DNA of 64,000 nt from Sulfobacillus thermosulfidooxidans (lineage in GTDB: Bacteria; Bacillota; Sulfobacillia; Sulfobacillales; Sulfobacillaceae), in NCBI RefSeq assembly GCF_001280565.1, contig NZ_LGRO01000001.1:1302001-1366000 (forward strand), given 5' to 3'. The notes under the pieces were generated by a model. The model was not told the origin of the DNA. It saw only the letters and a program-made list of their open reading frames with translations, and did not search any database. The position numbers were made by a program, and so were the translations under genes. Shown one piece after another: positions 44,641 through 54,202 of the stretch. Position 1 is the stretch's first letter, and every line of letters starts with the position of its first letter.

Positions 44641-46605
44641 ATGCCACGACATTTAGTCATTGGAAATGGACACATTGCTATCGGATTTGATGATACCGCA
44701 CAAATTCGCGACATCTATTATCCCTATGTGGGTGAGCTCAACCACGTAGGGGGGCACCGCTGTGCCATTGGCGTGTGGGTTGACGGTCAATTTTCGTGGT
44801 GGCGCGATCCTGAATGGCAATTTGATCTTGGTTACCATGAAAAATCTCTGGTCACCAATATCCGCGCAACACATCCTGGCATGGAGTTAAGCATCACATC
44901 AGAAGATGCGGTCCATCAACGTCTTAACGTGTATCTTAAACGGATGACTATTACTAACCTTGCCCCTGAAGGGCGCGAAGTTCGCGTCTTTTTCAATAAT
45001 GATTTAATGATTTCGGAAACAGAGGTCGGTGACACCGCGGTGTATGATCCCGAGCGTCACGTCATTTATCATTATAAGCGCGGCACTTACTTCTTGTTTA
45101 ATGGTGCCACCGAAGGCACCAGGTTGTTCCAGTATTCTACGGGCGTTAAGCGGTTCAATCACAGTGAAGGAACGTGGCGAGATGCAGAAGATGGAGAACT
45201 CATGGAAAATCCCATTGCCCAAGGATCAGTCGACAGTGTGATCAGTTTTCGATTGTTTCTTAAACCCGGAGAAACCCAGCTCTTAAATTATTGGATGGCC
45301 ATTGGTTCAACGCTTGACGAAGTCACCGATCTTGACGAATATGTTAAGGATAGTGGGGTTAATATGCTCCTTGATCGGGTGATTGTCTATTGGCAACGCT
45401 GGGCAGAAAAATCCGGCACATGGTTCGCAGACTTACCCTCTCGAGTGCGTGACCTCTTTTATATGAGCTTATTAATGGTGCGCGTCCACACCGATGCCAA
45501 TGGTGCGATCGTGGCTGCTTTGGACTCCGATATTCTGCAGTACAACCGGGATCACTATAATTACGTCTGGCCACGTGACGGGGCACTGGCGGCCATTACC
45601 ATGTCGGAAGCAGGTTACCATGGAATGGTCCGTCCCTTCTTCCGGTTTTGTGCGGATGCTCTTACCGACGAAGGATATTTGCGACACAAATACAATCCGG
45701 ATGGAACTGTCGGTTCGAGTTGGCATCCTTACGTGGTCCAAAAAGAACGGCGCTTACCTATCCAAGAGGACGAAACCGGTCTGACCCTTATCGCGCTCTG
45801 GCGGGACTTTGTGCATCACCAAGAAATCGACTTTCCCCAGTCCGTTTATGACACCCTTATCCGGCCCGCTGCTGCGTTTTTGGCTCGCTATATTGATAAT
45901 GCTCTTGAGTTGCCCAAACCCAGTTATGATCTGTGGGAAGAACGCTACGGCATTTTTACGTTTACAAGTAGTGCGGTCTATGGGGGCCTAATTGCCGCCG
46001 CCAACTTCTTCCGCCTCTATGGCAACGATTACCTTAGTGAGCGTTACCATAAAACTGCGCAAATGGTTAAACGCGGTATCCTATCCCGGCTTTACGATCA
46101 AGAACGGGGCATTTTTGTTAGAGGATTAGTTCGGGAAAATGGCCGCTGGGTTTTTGATAAGACCATTGATAGCAGTGTCTTTGGTTTATGGGCGTTTGAT
46201 GTATTGCCGGCCGATGATGAGCGAATCGTTCGCACTATGGAAGCCGTTGAATCGACATTAACCGTCAAAACGGAGGTAGGGGGCATTGGACGATATGAAG
46301 GCGATAGCTATTTTCGCTCTGGAGACGATGACGCTCCCATTAATCCCTGGTTCATCTCCACATTATGGGTCGCGGATTGGAAAATTGCCAAGGCTCGTAC
46401 CATTGGCGACTTACGGGCTCCCCGTGAGACTTTGATTTGGGTTGCCAATCATGCGCTTCCCAGTGGCCTGCTCCCTGAACAGTTGCATCCCCTCACCGGT
46501 GAAGCTTTGTCTGTCTCTCCGTTAACCTGGTCTCACGCCGCGCTAGCCTCGACCGTTTTACATTATATTGACCGTTACCGCTCACTCGTAAACGCCAGTT
46601 TTTAG
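44641..46605 (+). CDS. Glycoside hydrolase family 15 (glucoamylase/trehalase type)
   Basis: About 654 residues. The N-terminal beta-sandwich opens with LVIGNGHIAIGFDDTAQIRD and YYPYVGELNH; the (alpha/alpha)6 barrel begins near residue 280 with YNYVWPRDGALAA. Likely catalytic acid is Glu433 or 434 in LWEERYG, and the base Glu613 in PEQLHP. It should release glucose from alpha-glucans, glycogen or trehalose. There is no signal peptide, so it acts in the cytosol, probably on storage glucan or trehalose. ATG 44641 fits GAAAGGA; the ATG at 44593 has no site. A TATAAT at 46620 follows for the next genes. Confidence 0.9.
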   Translation: MPRHLVIGNGHIAIGFDDTAQIRDIYYPYVGELNHVGGHRCAIGVWVDGQFSWWRDPEWQFDLGYHEKSLVTNIRATHPGMELSITSEDAVHQRLNVYLKRMTITNLAPEGREVRVFFNNDLMISETEVGDTAVYDPERHVIYHYKRGTYFLFNGATEGTRLFQYSTGVKRFNHSEGTWRDAEDGELMENPIAQGSVDSVISFRLFLKPGETQLLNYWMAIGSTLDEVTDLDEYVKDSGVNMLLDRVIVYWQRWAEKSGTWFADLPSRVRDLFYMSLLMVRVHTDANGAIVAALDSDILQYNRDHYNYVWPRDGALAAITMSEAGYHGMVRPFFRFCADALTDEGYLRHKYNPDGTVGSSWHPYVVQKERRLPIQEDETGLTLIALWRDFVHHQEIDFPQSVYDTLIRPAAAFLARYIDNALELPKPSYDLWEERYGIFTFTSSAVYGGLIAAANFFRLYGNDYLSERYHKTAQMVKRGILSRLYDQERGIFVRGLVRENGRWVFDKTIDSSVFGLWAFDVLPADDERIVRTMEAVESTLTVKTEVGGIGRYEGDSYFRSGDDDAPINPWFISTLWVADWKIAKARTIGDLRAPRETLIWVANHALPSGLLPEQLHPLTGEALSVSPLTWSHAALASTVLHYIDRYRSLVNASF

Positions 46606-46661
46606 TGATAACCTCGGGGTATAATAAATAATTATCGCGATTTTCCGAAAGGATCGATATC

Positions 46662-47117
46662 ATGCTCACACGTCCAAACTGGCAATATCTTTTAGTTGCC
46701 GCCATCCTAGGAATTATTCAGTTCCTCATCGGTTTAGCTGCACCCTTTCATACCATTGTAATCAGTTACATATTGGATTTCTTAATTCTTGTTGTCGCCT
46801 TTATCGCAGGGCAGCATGCTAAAATTTCCTCGGGTCATCCGGGATGGTTTGCCTCCGCAACCGGAGCTATTTATGGATTCTTGGCTGGGATCACGCCGTT
46901 CTTTGTGACCATCACAGCAAACGATTTGAAGCGACAATTGCATCACCATGTGGTCTCTTCCGCGCAACTCCAACAAATTGTGAAAATCGCCAATTCGCCG
47001 GTCGCACATTTTACAGATTGGCTATTATCGGTTTTAACCTACGGGATTCTCACACTCATTATTGGTTCCATTGGCGGACTGGTCATCAAAAAGCCGAGTG
47101 ATCGCGATGCCATTTAA
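46662..47117 (+). CDS. Four-helix membrane protein of unknown function
   Basis: 151 residues with four hydrophobic segments (near 9-25, 31-49, 64-80 and 120-143) and a polar stretch between the third and fourth. AAAGGA precedes the ATG at 9 bases. Its last 11 bases overlap the start of the MacB-type transporter gene, so the two are probably translated together. It may be an accessory membrane component of that transporter; there is no family I recognise. Confidence 0.65.
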   Translation: MLTRPNWQYLLVAAILGIIQFLIGLAAPFHTIVISYILDFLILVVAFIAGQHAKISSGHPGWFASATGAIYGFLAGITPFFVTITANDLKRQLHHHVVSSAQLQQIVKIANSPVAHFTDWLLSVLTYGILTLIIGSIGGLVIKKPSDRDAI

Positions 47118-49131
47118 CCCTGTAGCGACTTCATCCGAACCTTTGGTTCGTCTCAGCCACGTTGATAAAGTGTATCACCGTGGCACAGAAAACGTGATTG
47201 CTCTTCATGATGTGTCTTTTGCTATTTCCTATGGAACTGTAGCGGTGGTTTTAGGCCCCTCAGGCGGAGGTAAGTCGACCCTATTGCATATTCTGGGCGG
47301 CATGGATCGACCTACCTCTGGCGATGTCATGATATCAGGCCAGGATATCAGTCACTGGTCGTCAGACGAGTTAGCCAAATACCGACGGGAAACCATTGGA
47401 TTTATCTTTCAATCCTTTCATCTCATTGCCAATATGACCGCTTTAGAAAACGTCGAGTTACCGTTGATGCTGGCTGGTGTCTCTAAAGAAGATCGCCGTC
47501 GCCGTGCTATCGAACTGCTAAACCGCGTGGGACTCGGTGATCGGTGGGACCATAAACCTGGCGAGCTCTCTGGCGGACAAGCCCAGCGCGTCGCCATCGC
47601 CCGGGCACTGGCAGCCAATCCTCCGCTCATCCTTGCCGATGAACCGACGGGCAATTTGGATAGTACCAGCGGTCAAGAAATTATGGATCTTCTCACGTCT
47701 TTGGCTCATGAGGACGGTCATTGTGTGGTAATTGTGACGCACAATGAAGAATTTGTTCGGTATGCCGATCGAATTCTACGCATCCGTGACGGTATCGTTC
47801 ATGAAGAAATCCGCCATGACAACATTTCATCTTCAAACATTCAACCTGAAACACTGGGCCATATACGTTTATGGACGTTATATCAGTTAGCATGGCATTC
47901 TCTTGTCAAACGCTTAACCCGGGGACTATTAACGGGATTAGGGATAGCCATAGGTGTTGCGGCGATGGTATTGCTCATTGGTCTAGGAACAGGATTAAAG
48001 TCGAATGTCGTTCAGGGAATTGTTTCATTGGGACCCTTAACCGCGATCAATGTCTCACCCCATGGCAATAAAGCCGGTTCAGGACCCTTTGGACCTCAAG
48101 TTGTTTCCGGCCCGTCTCATGCGATTACCGCTCATACATTGTATCAGTTTGCCCATTTGCCTGGGGCACGAGCGGCCTATATCAATGCGACCTTTTTAAC
48201 GGGCGTTACTTATCACGGACGATCTACCACTGCCGCCCTCAATCCCCTGCCCCCAGGTAACTTATGGTCCATTTCAGGGGTTCTCCCGACGGTTGTGCAA
48301 GGTCATTTATCCAATGCCTCTCGGCATATCGTGATTCCCTTGAGCGTTGCCAAAGCGCTTATAGGCGGCCGTCATCCCCATATTAGGCAACTGTTGGACA
48401 AACCCATCATCCTCCATATCGAAACCATGAGTGGTGGACTTTTTGCAGGAGAGGGCTTATCCGGTCCCGTTCATCCCCTGCCCCCACAACAGGTCATAAT
48501 TACTGGATTTGTGAACTCCGGGATTGGATACGTTTCTTACCCTACAGCCCTCAACTGGATTCAGAGTTTTGCCGCCAATCCTCACGATGTGCATTATCCC
48601 GGCGCAACCGTTCTCGCTAACAGTTTGTCCCAAGTTCCATCTTTAGCCAACCGTATCGACGCCATGGGCTACAGCACAACCACGCTCCAACAGGCTCTTC
48701 GTTCCATCAACAAAAGTTTCAGCCTTATAGAAACCGGTTTAGGTGCCGTCGGAGGCATTGCCTTAGTCGTAGCTGGACTCATGATTGGAGTTGTCATGAG
48801 TATGGCGGTATTAGAACGACGGCGTGAAATTGGCATATTACGCGCCATAGGCGCTAGACGCCGCGATATTTCTCGCTTATTTTTACTCGAAGCCTTATCT
48901 ATCGGGCTGATAGGCGCAATCGTGGGCATTGCTTTGGGAGGCGGTGTCGGTGCTATCATCAATGTATTAGTCAAGCAAAATAGTCAAGTCAGCCACGGGA
49001 TTTTTAGTTTGCCCCTATGGCTTGGCGGGCTCGGGCTCTTATTTGGCGGCGGTGTCTCCATTGTTGCCGGCGCCATTCCTGCTTCCCATGCAGCATCGTT
49101 AAATCCCGTTGATGCTCTGCGCCAAGAATAA
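47107..49131 (+). CDS. MacB-type ABC transporter, ATPase fused to FtsX-like permease
   Basis: About 674 residues. The N-terminal ATPase has Walker [10 protein letters not shown] (50-58), signature LSGGQAQR (about 154), Walker [12 protein letters not shown] and the H-loop IVTHNEE. A membrane helix near 290-310 leads to a large extracytoplasmic domain (MacB_PCD type), and three helices with the FtsX fold close the protein ([20 protein letters not shown]). Such mechanotransmission transporters export peptides, lipids or toxins. The start at ATG 47107 overlaps the upstream membrane gene. A MacA-like adaptor or TolC is absent, as expected for a Gram-positive cell. Confidence 0.88.
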   Translation: MPFNPVATSSEPLVRLSHVDKVYHRGTENVIALHDVSFAISYGTVAVVLGPSGGGKSTLLHILGGMDRPTSGDVMISGQDISHWSSDELAKYRRETIGFIFQSFHLIANMTALENVELPLMLAGVSKEDRRRRAIELLNRVGLGDRWDHKPGELSGGQAQRVAIARALAANPPLILADEPTGNLDSTSGQEIMDLLTSLAHEDGHCVVIVTHNEEFVRYADRILRIRDGIVHEEIRHDNISSSNIQPETLGHIRLWTLYQLAWHSLVKRLTRGLLTGLGIAIGVAAMVLLIGLGTGLKSNVVQGIVSLGPLTAINVSPHGNKAGSGPFGPQVVSGPSHAITAHTLYQFAHLPGARAAYINATFLTGVTYHGRSTTAALNPLPPGNLWSISGVLPTVVQGHLSNASRHIVIPLSVAKALIGGRHPHIRQLLDKPIILHIETMSGGLFAGEGLSGPVHPLPPQQVIITGFVNSGIGYVSYPTALNWIQSFAANPHDVHYPGATVLANSLSQVPSLANRIDAMGYSTTTLQQALRSINKSFSLIETGLGAVGGIALVVAGLMIGVVMSMAVLERRREIGILRAIGARRRDISRLFLLEALSIGLIGAIVGIALGGGVGAIINVLVKQNSQVSHGIFSLPLWLGGLGLLFGGGVSIVAGAIPASHAASLNPVDALRQE

Positions 49132-49151
49132 TTACGAAAGGTCGTAATCTC

Positions 49152-49184
49152 AAGCTGCCTCTTTTTAGACACTAGAGGCAGCTT
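49152..49184 (+). terminator. Stem-loop after the ABC transporter
   Basis: AAGCTGCCTCT at 49152-49162 and AGAGGCAGCTT at 49174-49184 pair perfectly over 11 bp. It lies about 20 bases after the stop codon; no T-run follows. Confidence 0.65.
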
Positions 49185-49665
49185 CCATCTGAAAACCTTC
49201 TCGTAATCCAGTGCGCTTACTTAATAGATTGCCAATTCTCATCCAGCAGATTGCTTCATGGCTCTTACCTCCAAGAGCCATGCTCCCCTGTGCGATCACT
49301 TCAACCGCGCGACAACGCTAGCCTCCCCCATTTCCTGGCCGTTCACTTCACATGATGATTGCCCATTAAGATAGCGGCTCGTGATTACCAAAATGGGCCG
49401 TCAGGCAGACCTTCAGGTCTGGGGATATCAGACGCAACGACCAAGGGGCTTGATGCTCCGCAAGTCGTTCAGGATTGTGGTTTAGCGAAAATGGTGCCAT
49501 CCTATAGGGCTGAGCCCTAGCGACCCAGACGTATCAAACCCAAGGTCAGGACCTCACCCGCTTGCAGTTGGACAAACGGCTCACAGCCCTCAAGCTAAGG
49601 TGAGCCCCTTTGTTCAGACAAATTTTTGGGCCCTAAAGTGTGAGACTGTTCCTCCTTTTTTGGTC
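49185..49665. other. 480 bp without a gene, next to IS remnant
   Basis: No frame of note. The last part, with TGTGAGACTG near 49639-49648, may hold the right end of the decayed IS element that follows, since IS3-family ends begin with TG. No matching inverted end was found at the other side. Confidence 0.35.
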
Positions 49666-50820
49666 TTATTTTGGTGAATTACTCTGGGGATGCGTCGGCA
49701 TCCACCGAGTCCCAGTTTTCGGGTTGTTCTCTTCGATTCCACGAATCGGCGCCGCAAAGGGGCTGATGGTTGAAGGATGCTGATGATACTGCTCTGCCGG
49801 CGTGCAGTACTCTAACGCGTGATGCAGACGTTCTTCATTGTAAAAGGTGAAATACCGGGTCAGGCCCCGATAGGCATCACGTGGTGAGGCATAATCGTGG
49901 AGATCGACTTCTTCGTACTTGACGAAACGCCAGAGCCGCTCGGTAAAGATATTGTCGAATGCCCGTCCGCGGGGATCCATACTGATTTTCACTTCTTGAT
50001 CCAGTAAGAGAGCGGTATAAGTCGGATGCCTAAAATGGCTTCCTTGGTCATGATTCCCAATCGTGGGCACGGCCATCGTGAGCGCCCGCTGCGCGGCCGT
50101 CATCACAAAAGATCATGCCAACGTCTCAGACAATCCCCAGGTGACCACATAGCGCAAGTACCCATCGATCATCGCGACAAGATACAGCCAGCCTTGCCGC
50201 AGTCGACTAGAGGTGATGTCGATTCCCCACACATGATGGGGATAAGCCGGAATAACTTCCTTTAACAAGTAGGGATAGATCGGATGTTTGGCATGCGGCC
50301 TACTCGTGCGCAGTCCGGGAGACAGACCCCAAATTCCCATGTCGCGCATATCGTGCGGTATCCGTTTGCGATTGACGGCATGGCCTTCCTGCTGCAATCG
50401 CGCCGTCATCCGCCGCAATCCGTAAAAGGGTCGATCCGTATCAATGTCATCGATACGGTGTTTCCACATCACTTCCACGGGATCCGGCCCGACGGCCCGG
50501 TAGTACAGGCTCAAACGATTCAGACTCAAGAGTTGGGTTTGCACAGTGCGGGGTAAAACCGCCGCATCTCCATCCAGCAACGCCTTTCGCTCAACGCGAG
50601 ACAGGGTCGAGGCCAGATTTTGTTGAGCCATTCGACCTGCGTGGAGAGCTTGCCAATTTCGGCAAATGTCCCGGCCGCATCGCCCACATAGTATCAAGCG
50701 TTGACAAGTCTTGAGGGCTCGGGCCAGCCAATATTTCGGAATAGATGAAAGGGGCGACCACCCATGGCCACGACGGATCGGCCCATCGTCTTGTGAAACA
50801 TAAGTTGATTTTTTAGACAA
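49666..50820 (-). pseudogene. IS3-family transposase, broken by an in-frame stop
   Basis: The minus strand encodes an OrfB-type rve integrase. The helix-turn-helix region LLSLNRLSLYYRAVGPDPVE, the linker RPFYGLRRMTARLQQEGHAV, the first catalytic Asp in VWGIDITSSRL and the second in IGNHDQGSHF are present, followed by RAFDNIFTERLWRFVKYEEV and its Glu, and FYNEERLHHALEYCTPAEQY. An in-frame TGA at 50115-50113 splits it between SETLA and SFVMTAA. OrfA and the outer end are missing or scrambled in the first 50 codons. The element cannot move by itself. Confidence 0.85.
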
Positions 50821-50891
50821 AATGAGGAATTCTAGAAATTGAGTATCCGCGTTGGCTCCCCCATTTGATAATTTCGTTAGAAGGTGCGAAT

Positions 50892-51746
50892 ATGGCGGTA
50901 GGAGAAATCGAGTGCAAGTCTATTTTAACGAAGTCAAAATTACCGGACGCCGATTATGTGATTAACCCTTATGTTGGCTGTCAATTCGGTTGCTCTTATT
51001 GTTACGCCAGTTTTATGGGACGCTTTAATGGCCATTCCATCGAAGACTGGGGAAACTACATCTATGCAAAAATCAACGCACCGGTAGTACTGAAGCGCGA
51101 GTTCAGGAAAATTAGTGGCACGAAGAAAAAAATACTCCTTAGCTCAGTTACCGATCCCTATCAAGGGGCCGAGGCCCACTACCATTTGACTCGGCAGTCG
51201 TTGCAAATCTTTGCAGCCGAACAGTACTCGGGTCCAGTTAGCATTCTTACAAAATCCCCTTTGGTTCTTAAAGATGTAAGCATCCTCAGGCAGATTCCTG
51301 ACGTTGAAGTTGGAATGACGGTAACGAGCACAGATGACAGCGTTAGCAGATCACTAGAGGATCAGGCCCCCGTTGTGAGCACACGACTAAAAACCCTAGG
51401 AAAACTTCACGATGCCGGGATCAAAACGTATGCGTTCGTCGGGCCGATTTTCCCCCATTTATTTTTGAGGGTGGAGAAGCTCGAATCGTTATTTCAGCAA
51501 CTTGCCGAAGTCGGGGTATCTCAGGTATTTGCCGAGCACGTCAACATGTCGGCATATATTCTGAAACGACTTGCCCCTGCCATCGACCGCGATCCGAGTG
51601 TCGCGGAGTTCTATCGTACCCCAGACAAATTAAAGACCTTGACAAAAAAAATTGATGCTCTGGTGTATGATTTGGTGAAAAAATACGGGCTCCAACTTCG
51701 ACTCAACCAACCCCTTCACCATAGCGATTTACCAAAGAACACCTAA
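50892..51746 (+). CDS. SPL-like radical SAM protein
   Basis: About 284 residues. Cys30, Cys34 and Cys37 in NPYVGCQFGCSYCYASF form the CxxxCxxC site for a 4Fe-4S cluster and S-adenosylmethionine. The layout, with SSVTDPYQGAEAHYHLTRQS and VSILTKSPLVLKDVSIL, is that of the spore-photoproduct-lyase-like radical SAM family. True SplB has different flanks, so the substrate is unknown. I take ATG 50892 behind AAGGTG; ATG 50865 is also possible. It sits directly beside the broken IS, and its 3' end abuts a truncated MFS gene, so it may have arrived by recombination. Confidence 0.82.
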   Translation: MAVGEIECKSILTKSKLPDADYVINPYVGCQFGCSYCYASFMGRFNGHSIEDWGNYIYAKINAPVVLKREFRKISGTKKKILLSSVTDPYQGAEAHYHLTRQSLQIFAAEQYSGPVSILTKSPLVLKDVSILRQIPDVEVGMTVTSTDDSVSRSLEDQAPVVSTRLKTLGKLHDAGIKTYAFVGPIFPHLFLRVEKLESLFQQLAEVGVSQVFAEHVNMSAYILKRLAPAIDRDPSVAEFYRTPDKLKTLTKKIDALVYDLVKKYGLQLRLNQPLHHSDLPKNT

Positions 51747-52571
51747 AGAGGCGTGCTATCGTCGGTGGTGGGGAGTTGTAAGAAAATCACCATGATAATA
51801 TTGATCCGCAAGATTATCGCATAAAAGTTTATGCCCATAGACGGGGAACATGGAGCTCATGAACAGAGGCAAAAGCATTACAAGCAGCGAATATGCCATG
51901 CTACTAAGGGTCAGTGACAACAGCGTCCACATGAACGACTGGTTACTTAAAACCGCACGGTACGACCCCGACCTGCTTTGTGATACCCTGTTTTCTCCGA
52001 CGCGAGACGGTATCCATCGCAAAGCGCTCAAACCATATGTAATGGTTATTCCAGCAAACATTCCAAATGAAAATCGAGGCATCGGCAAAAAGAACGCTAA
52101 AGCCAACAAAGGTGCAACTCCGCCCGCCAAATTAATTACCATGCGTAAAGCGCTGTATATTTCTGTTCTGTTCTTTGGAGTTGTGTTTTCCAGTAGGGCT
52201 TTACTCTCTGCCGGATAGGCTACTCCAGAGAAAAAGGAGGCGGCACATAAGCCCCCGATCGCCATAATGCTCGATGTCGTCGCAGCCATGATGAAGTCCC
52301 CCATTCCAGCGCCAAAGAATCCCAGGCTCATGACCCAGCGCGATGGGGTACGATTGCCCCACCAGCCACCAACCACCGTTCCTAACATATTTGCGAGTGG
52401 TCGTGCTCCTAAGATACTACCGATTACTGCAGTACTAACGTGATTGCGTAGTAGATACAACGCCAAAAATGGGTATATAGAGTAAAAAGCCAGGTTAATA
52501 AGGAATTGGCCCACTATGATAGTCCATACGGCAGGTACCATGCTTTTGAGGGTCAGCAACAACTGTCTCAT
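51743..52571 (-). pseudogene. Truncated and frameshifted MFS transporter
   Basis: From ATG 52571 the frame gives seven membrane segments of an MFS protein (VGQFLINLAFYSIYPFLALY, then GARPLANMLGTVVGGWWGNR). Near 51850 the frame slips: the open frame ends in a nonsense tail at 51756, while the next frame continues sensibly as GINFYAIILRINIIMVIFLQ before meeting TAG at 51743. About 100-120 C-terminal residues are lost. The break coincides with the end of the radical SAM gene, which marks a rearrangement junction. Confidence 0.8.
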
Positions 52572-52583
52572 GACGATCACCGA

Positions 52584-53535
52584 TTAACTAAAAACGTAGG
52601 CGTAAGTCCGAATCATCTCTATTCCTCGACGTTGCTTAGGCCCAGGAGCCCCTGGACCATAGTCGATAAAGCGCAATCCGTGACGGAATCCGAACTGAAT
52701 TGGCGCATGATATCCGACTGAAAAGTATGTGCCGTATCGATCGAGTTCGTAATTTCGGCTTAACATTTTCAGATGCAACACGCCACCACATAAAGAGAGA
52801 AGGACAATAAATCAGAGTCCTGAACAGCCGTGAAAAGTCCAGCAGCATGCCCATAAGTCGCGTCGAGATGCTTGGCAAATGACTCAAGAACGCGTGGGTC
52901 AACCTTTGTGCCGTATTTTTCGAACACGTTGGCACCGAGAACACCGATTTCTAACGAATGATATGCACTTATGGGCTGTTGCTCGATCTTTACACCCCAC
53001 CGGCGAAGAGTCCGTTCTTCGACGACAAAGGAGCGCCGAGCGTTTCTGGATAGCGAAGTGCGGTATCCCATCTAAAGATCCGTAAGATTCGAGGTCTAAT
53101 ACGCCGTATAACTTGTGGGGCATTACGTGGACGGGTACGTCAGGTTCGAAGGTGCTATCAGAAAAGGATCATCTAAAGACGACATCAATGCAAACACGAT
53201 ATACCTGACACCAAAATTCTTCCTTAGAGTGTTCTGAGTAAAGCCATCACTGTTGGTCACTCAATATCTGATGTGTTAACAAGAATAGGACATGGCCACG
53301 CAAAGAGAATGGCACTCGCGGCTACCGTTCCGTGTATCCAATCGCTGGACAAAGCCTCTCTTACTATTTGGTGAGGGTTGGACGGGGAATACCCGCTTTC
53401 TTCTTGAAAAAGAACCACTGGTATTAGGGCAATCGGTGTCGAGTGCCGAAAAACTTCAACATAAATGCTTTGATCCCCAAGCCGCGTTTGGCTGTCGCGA
53501 AGATACTCTGGAGTTCTATAAAGATGAGCAAAGCT
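52584..53535 (-). pseudogene. Broken GNAT/FemAB-like acyltransferase gene
   Basis: Three minus-strand pieces in different frames read as one protein. The first begins LSFAHLYRTPEYLRDSQTRL (near 53530), with IALIPVVLFQEE. The second (to about 52785) has SFVVEERTLRRWGVKI and LESFAKHLDATYG, ending in LLSFSLYVV. The third has DRYGTYFSVGYHAPIQFGFR and the G-x-x-x-K-x-x-RG motif in PGPKQRRGIEM, which is the mark of GNAT/FemAB-like enzymes. The N-terminus is cut where the AbrB remnant begins. At least two frameshifts make it inactive. Confidence 0.7.
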
Positions 53536-53548
53536 GAGGGACCGTGGC

Positions 53549-53785
53549 GTGGTGACCTTACCCAAAGCCGTGCGCCAGCACTACGGGCTGGGGCCCGATA
53601 CGCCGCTCACATTGGTCGATTGGAATGGGGTTTTTATCTTGAGTCCCCGCATTCCGGTCGTCACTGACCTGGCTAAACAAATTGCGGTAGAACGCGCTGC
53701 AGCGGGTCTGTCGGTTCAAGACCTGTTAAGGACCTGGGACCAAGAACGCTATGGCGCGGATGTCCCGCAATCCGAGGACGCATGA
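53549..53785 (+). pseudogene. AbrB/MazE-type antitoxin, 5' end missing
   Basis: The 78 codons from GTG 53549 match the swapped-hairpin AbrB domain from its second strand on: GVVTLPKAVRQHYGLGPDTP, LTLVDWNGVFIL, then a helix. The usual first strand is absent: a stop lies 24 bases upstream in frame, and an ATG at 53524 is one base out of frame. It overlaps the next frame as ATGA, as expected of a toxin-antitoxin pair. Probably a recombination remnant; a shortened product from GTG cannot be excluded. Confidence 0.6.
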
Positions 53786-53877
53786 TTCCGCCTCTGCGCG
53801 TCTTTTTTGATGCTGATGTGATCATTGCGGGCAGCGCGTCCTCGGAAGGGACATCGCATGCCTTGTTGCGATTGTGA
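53782..53877 (+). pseudogene. PIN-domain toxin fragment
   Basis: ATG 53782 overlaps the antitoxin stop. The 31 codons read MIPPLRVFFDADVIIAGSAS and then SEGTSHALLRL, the first strand of a PIN nuclease with its first acidic residue (FFDADVII), before a TGA at 53877. The next frame continues briefly with VAEIAKQHQRRP, so a frameshift plus truncation destroyed the toxin. Together with the AbrB piece it marks a dead type II toxin-antitoxin locus. Confidence 0.6.
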
Positions 53878-54202
53878 TGGTGGCTGAGATCGCCAAACAA
53901 CATCAACGCCGACCCTCAAATGACATTGCAAAGAATAAAACATGCTATTTCAATCCTTATCGGGTTTTTAACGCTGCTATTTAATGTCATTAGGCTAAGA
54001 GGATTTTACGTGTCCAACGAAGCAGGAATTCGTCGAATCACCGCTAAATATATGAAAGGAGCAAATGACAGTTCCGGTAAATATTGACAGGAATTGTCAT
54101 AGCTATCGACGACCATCAAGAATGCTTTGGATCTGTCTTGTTCTCCTTATCAGTGGACAAGATCTGCGAATTGTCTGTGGCTTTTCTACTAGGAGGTTGT
54201 TC
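53878..54202. other. Leader region of the GH18 gene
   Basis: About 325 bp with no gene of its own. The GH18 frame is open back to 54065, but the strong AGGAGG at 54191-54196 lies just in front of ATG 54203. The A/T-rich stretch 53930-54000 is the likely promoter area. Confidence 0.4.

Noticed and set aside
53257-53565. 102-residue frame as an intact gene
   Set aside because: It is the first piece of a broken GNAT/FemAB-like gene and its upstream end runs into the AbrB remnant.
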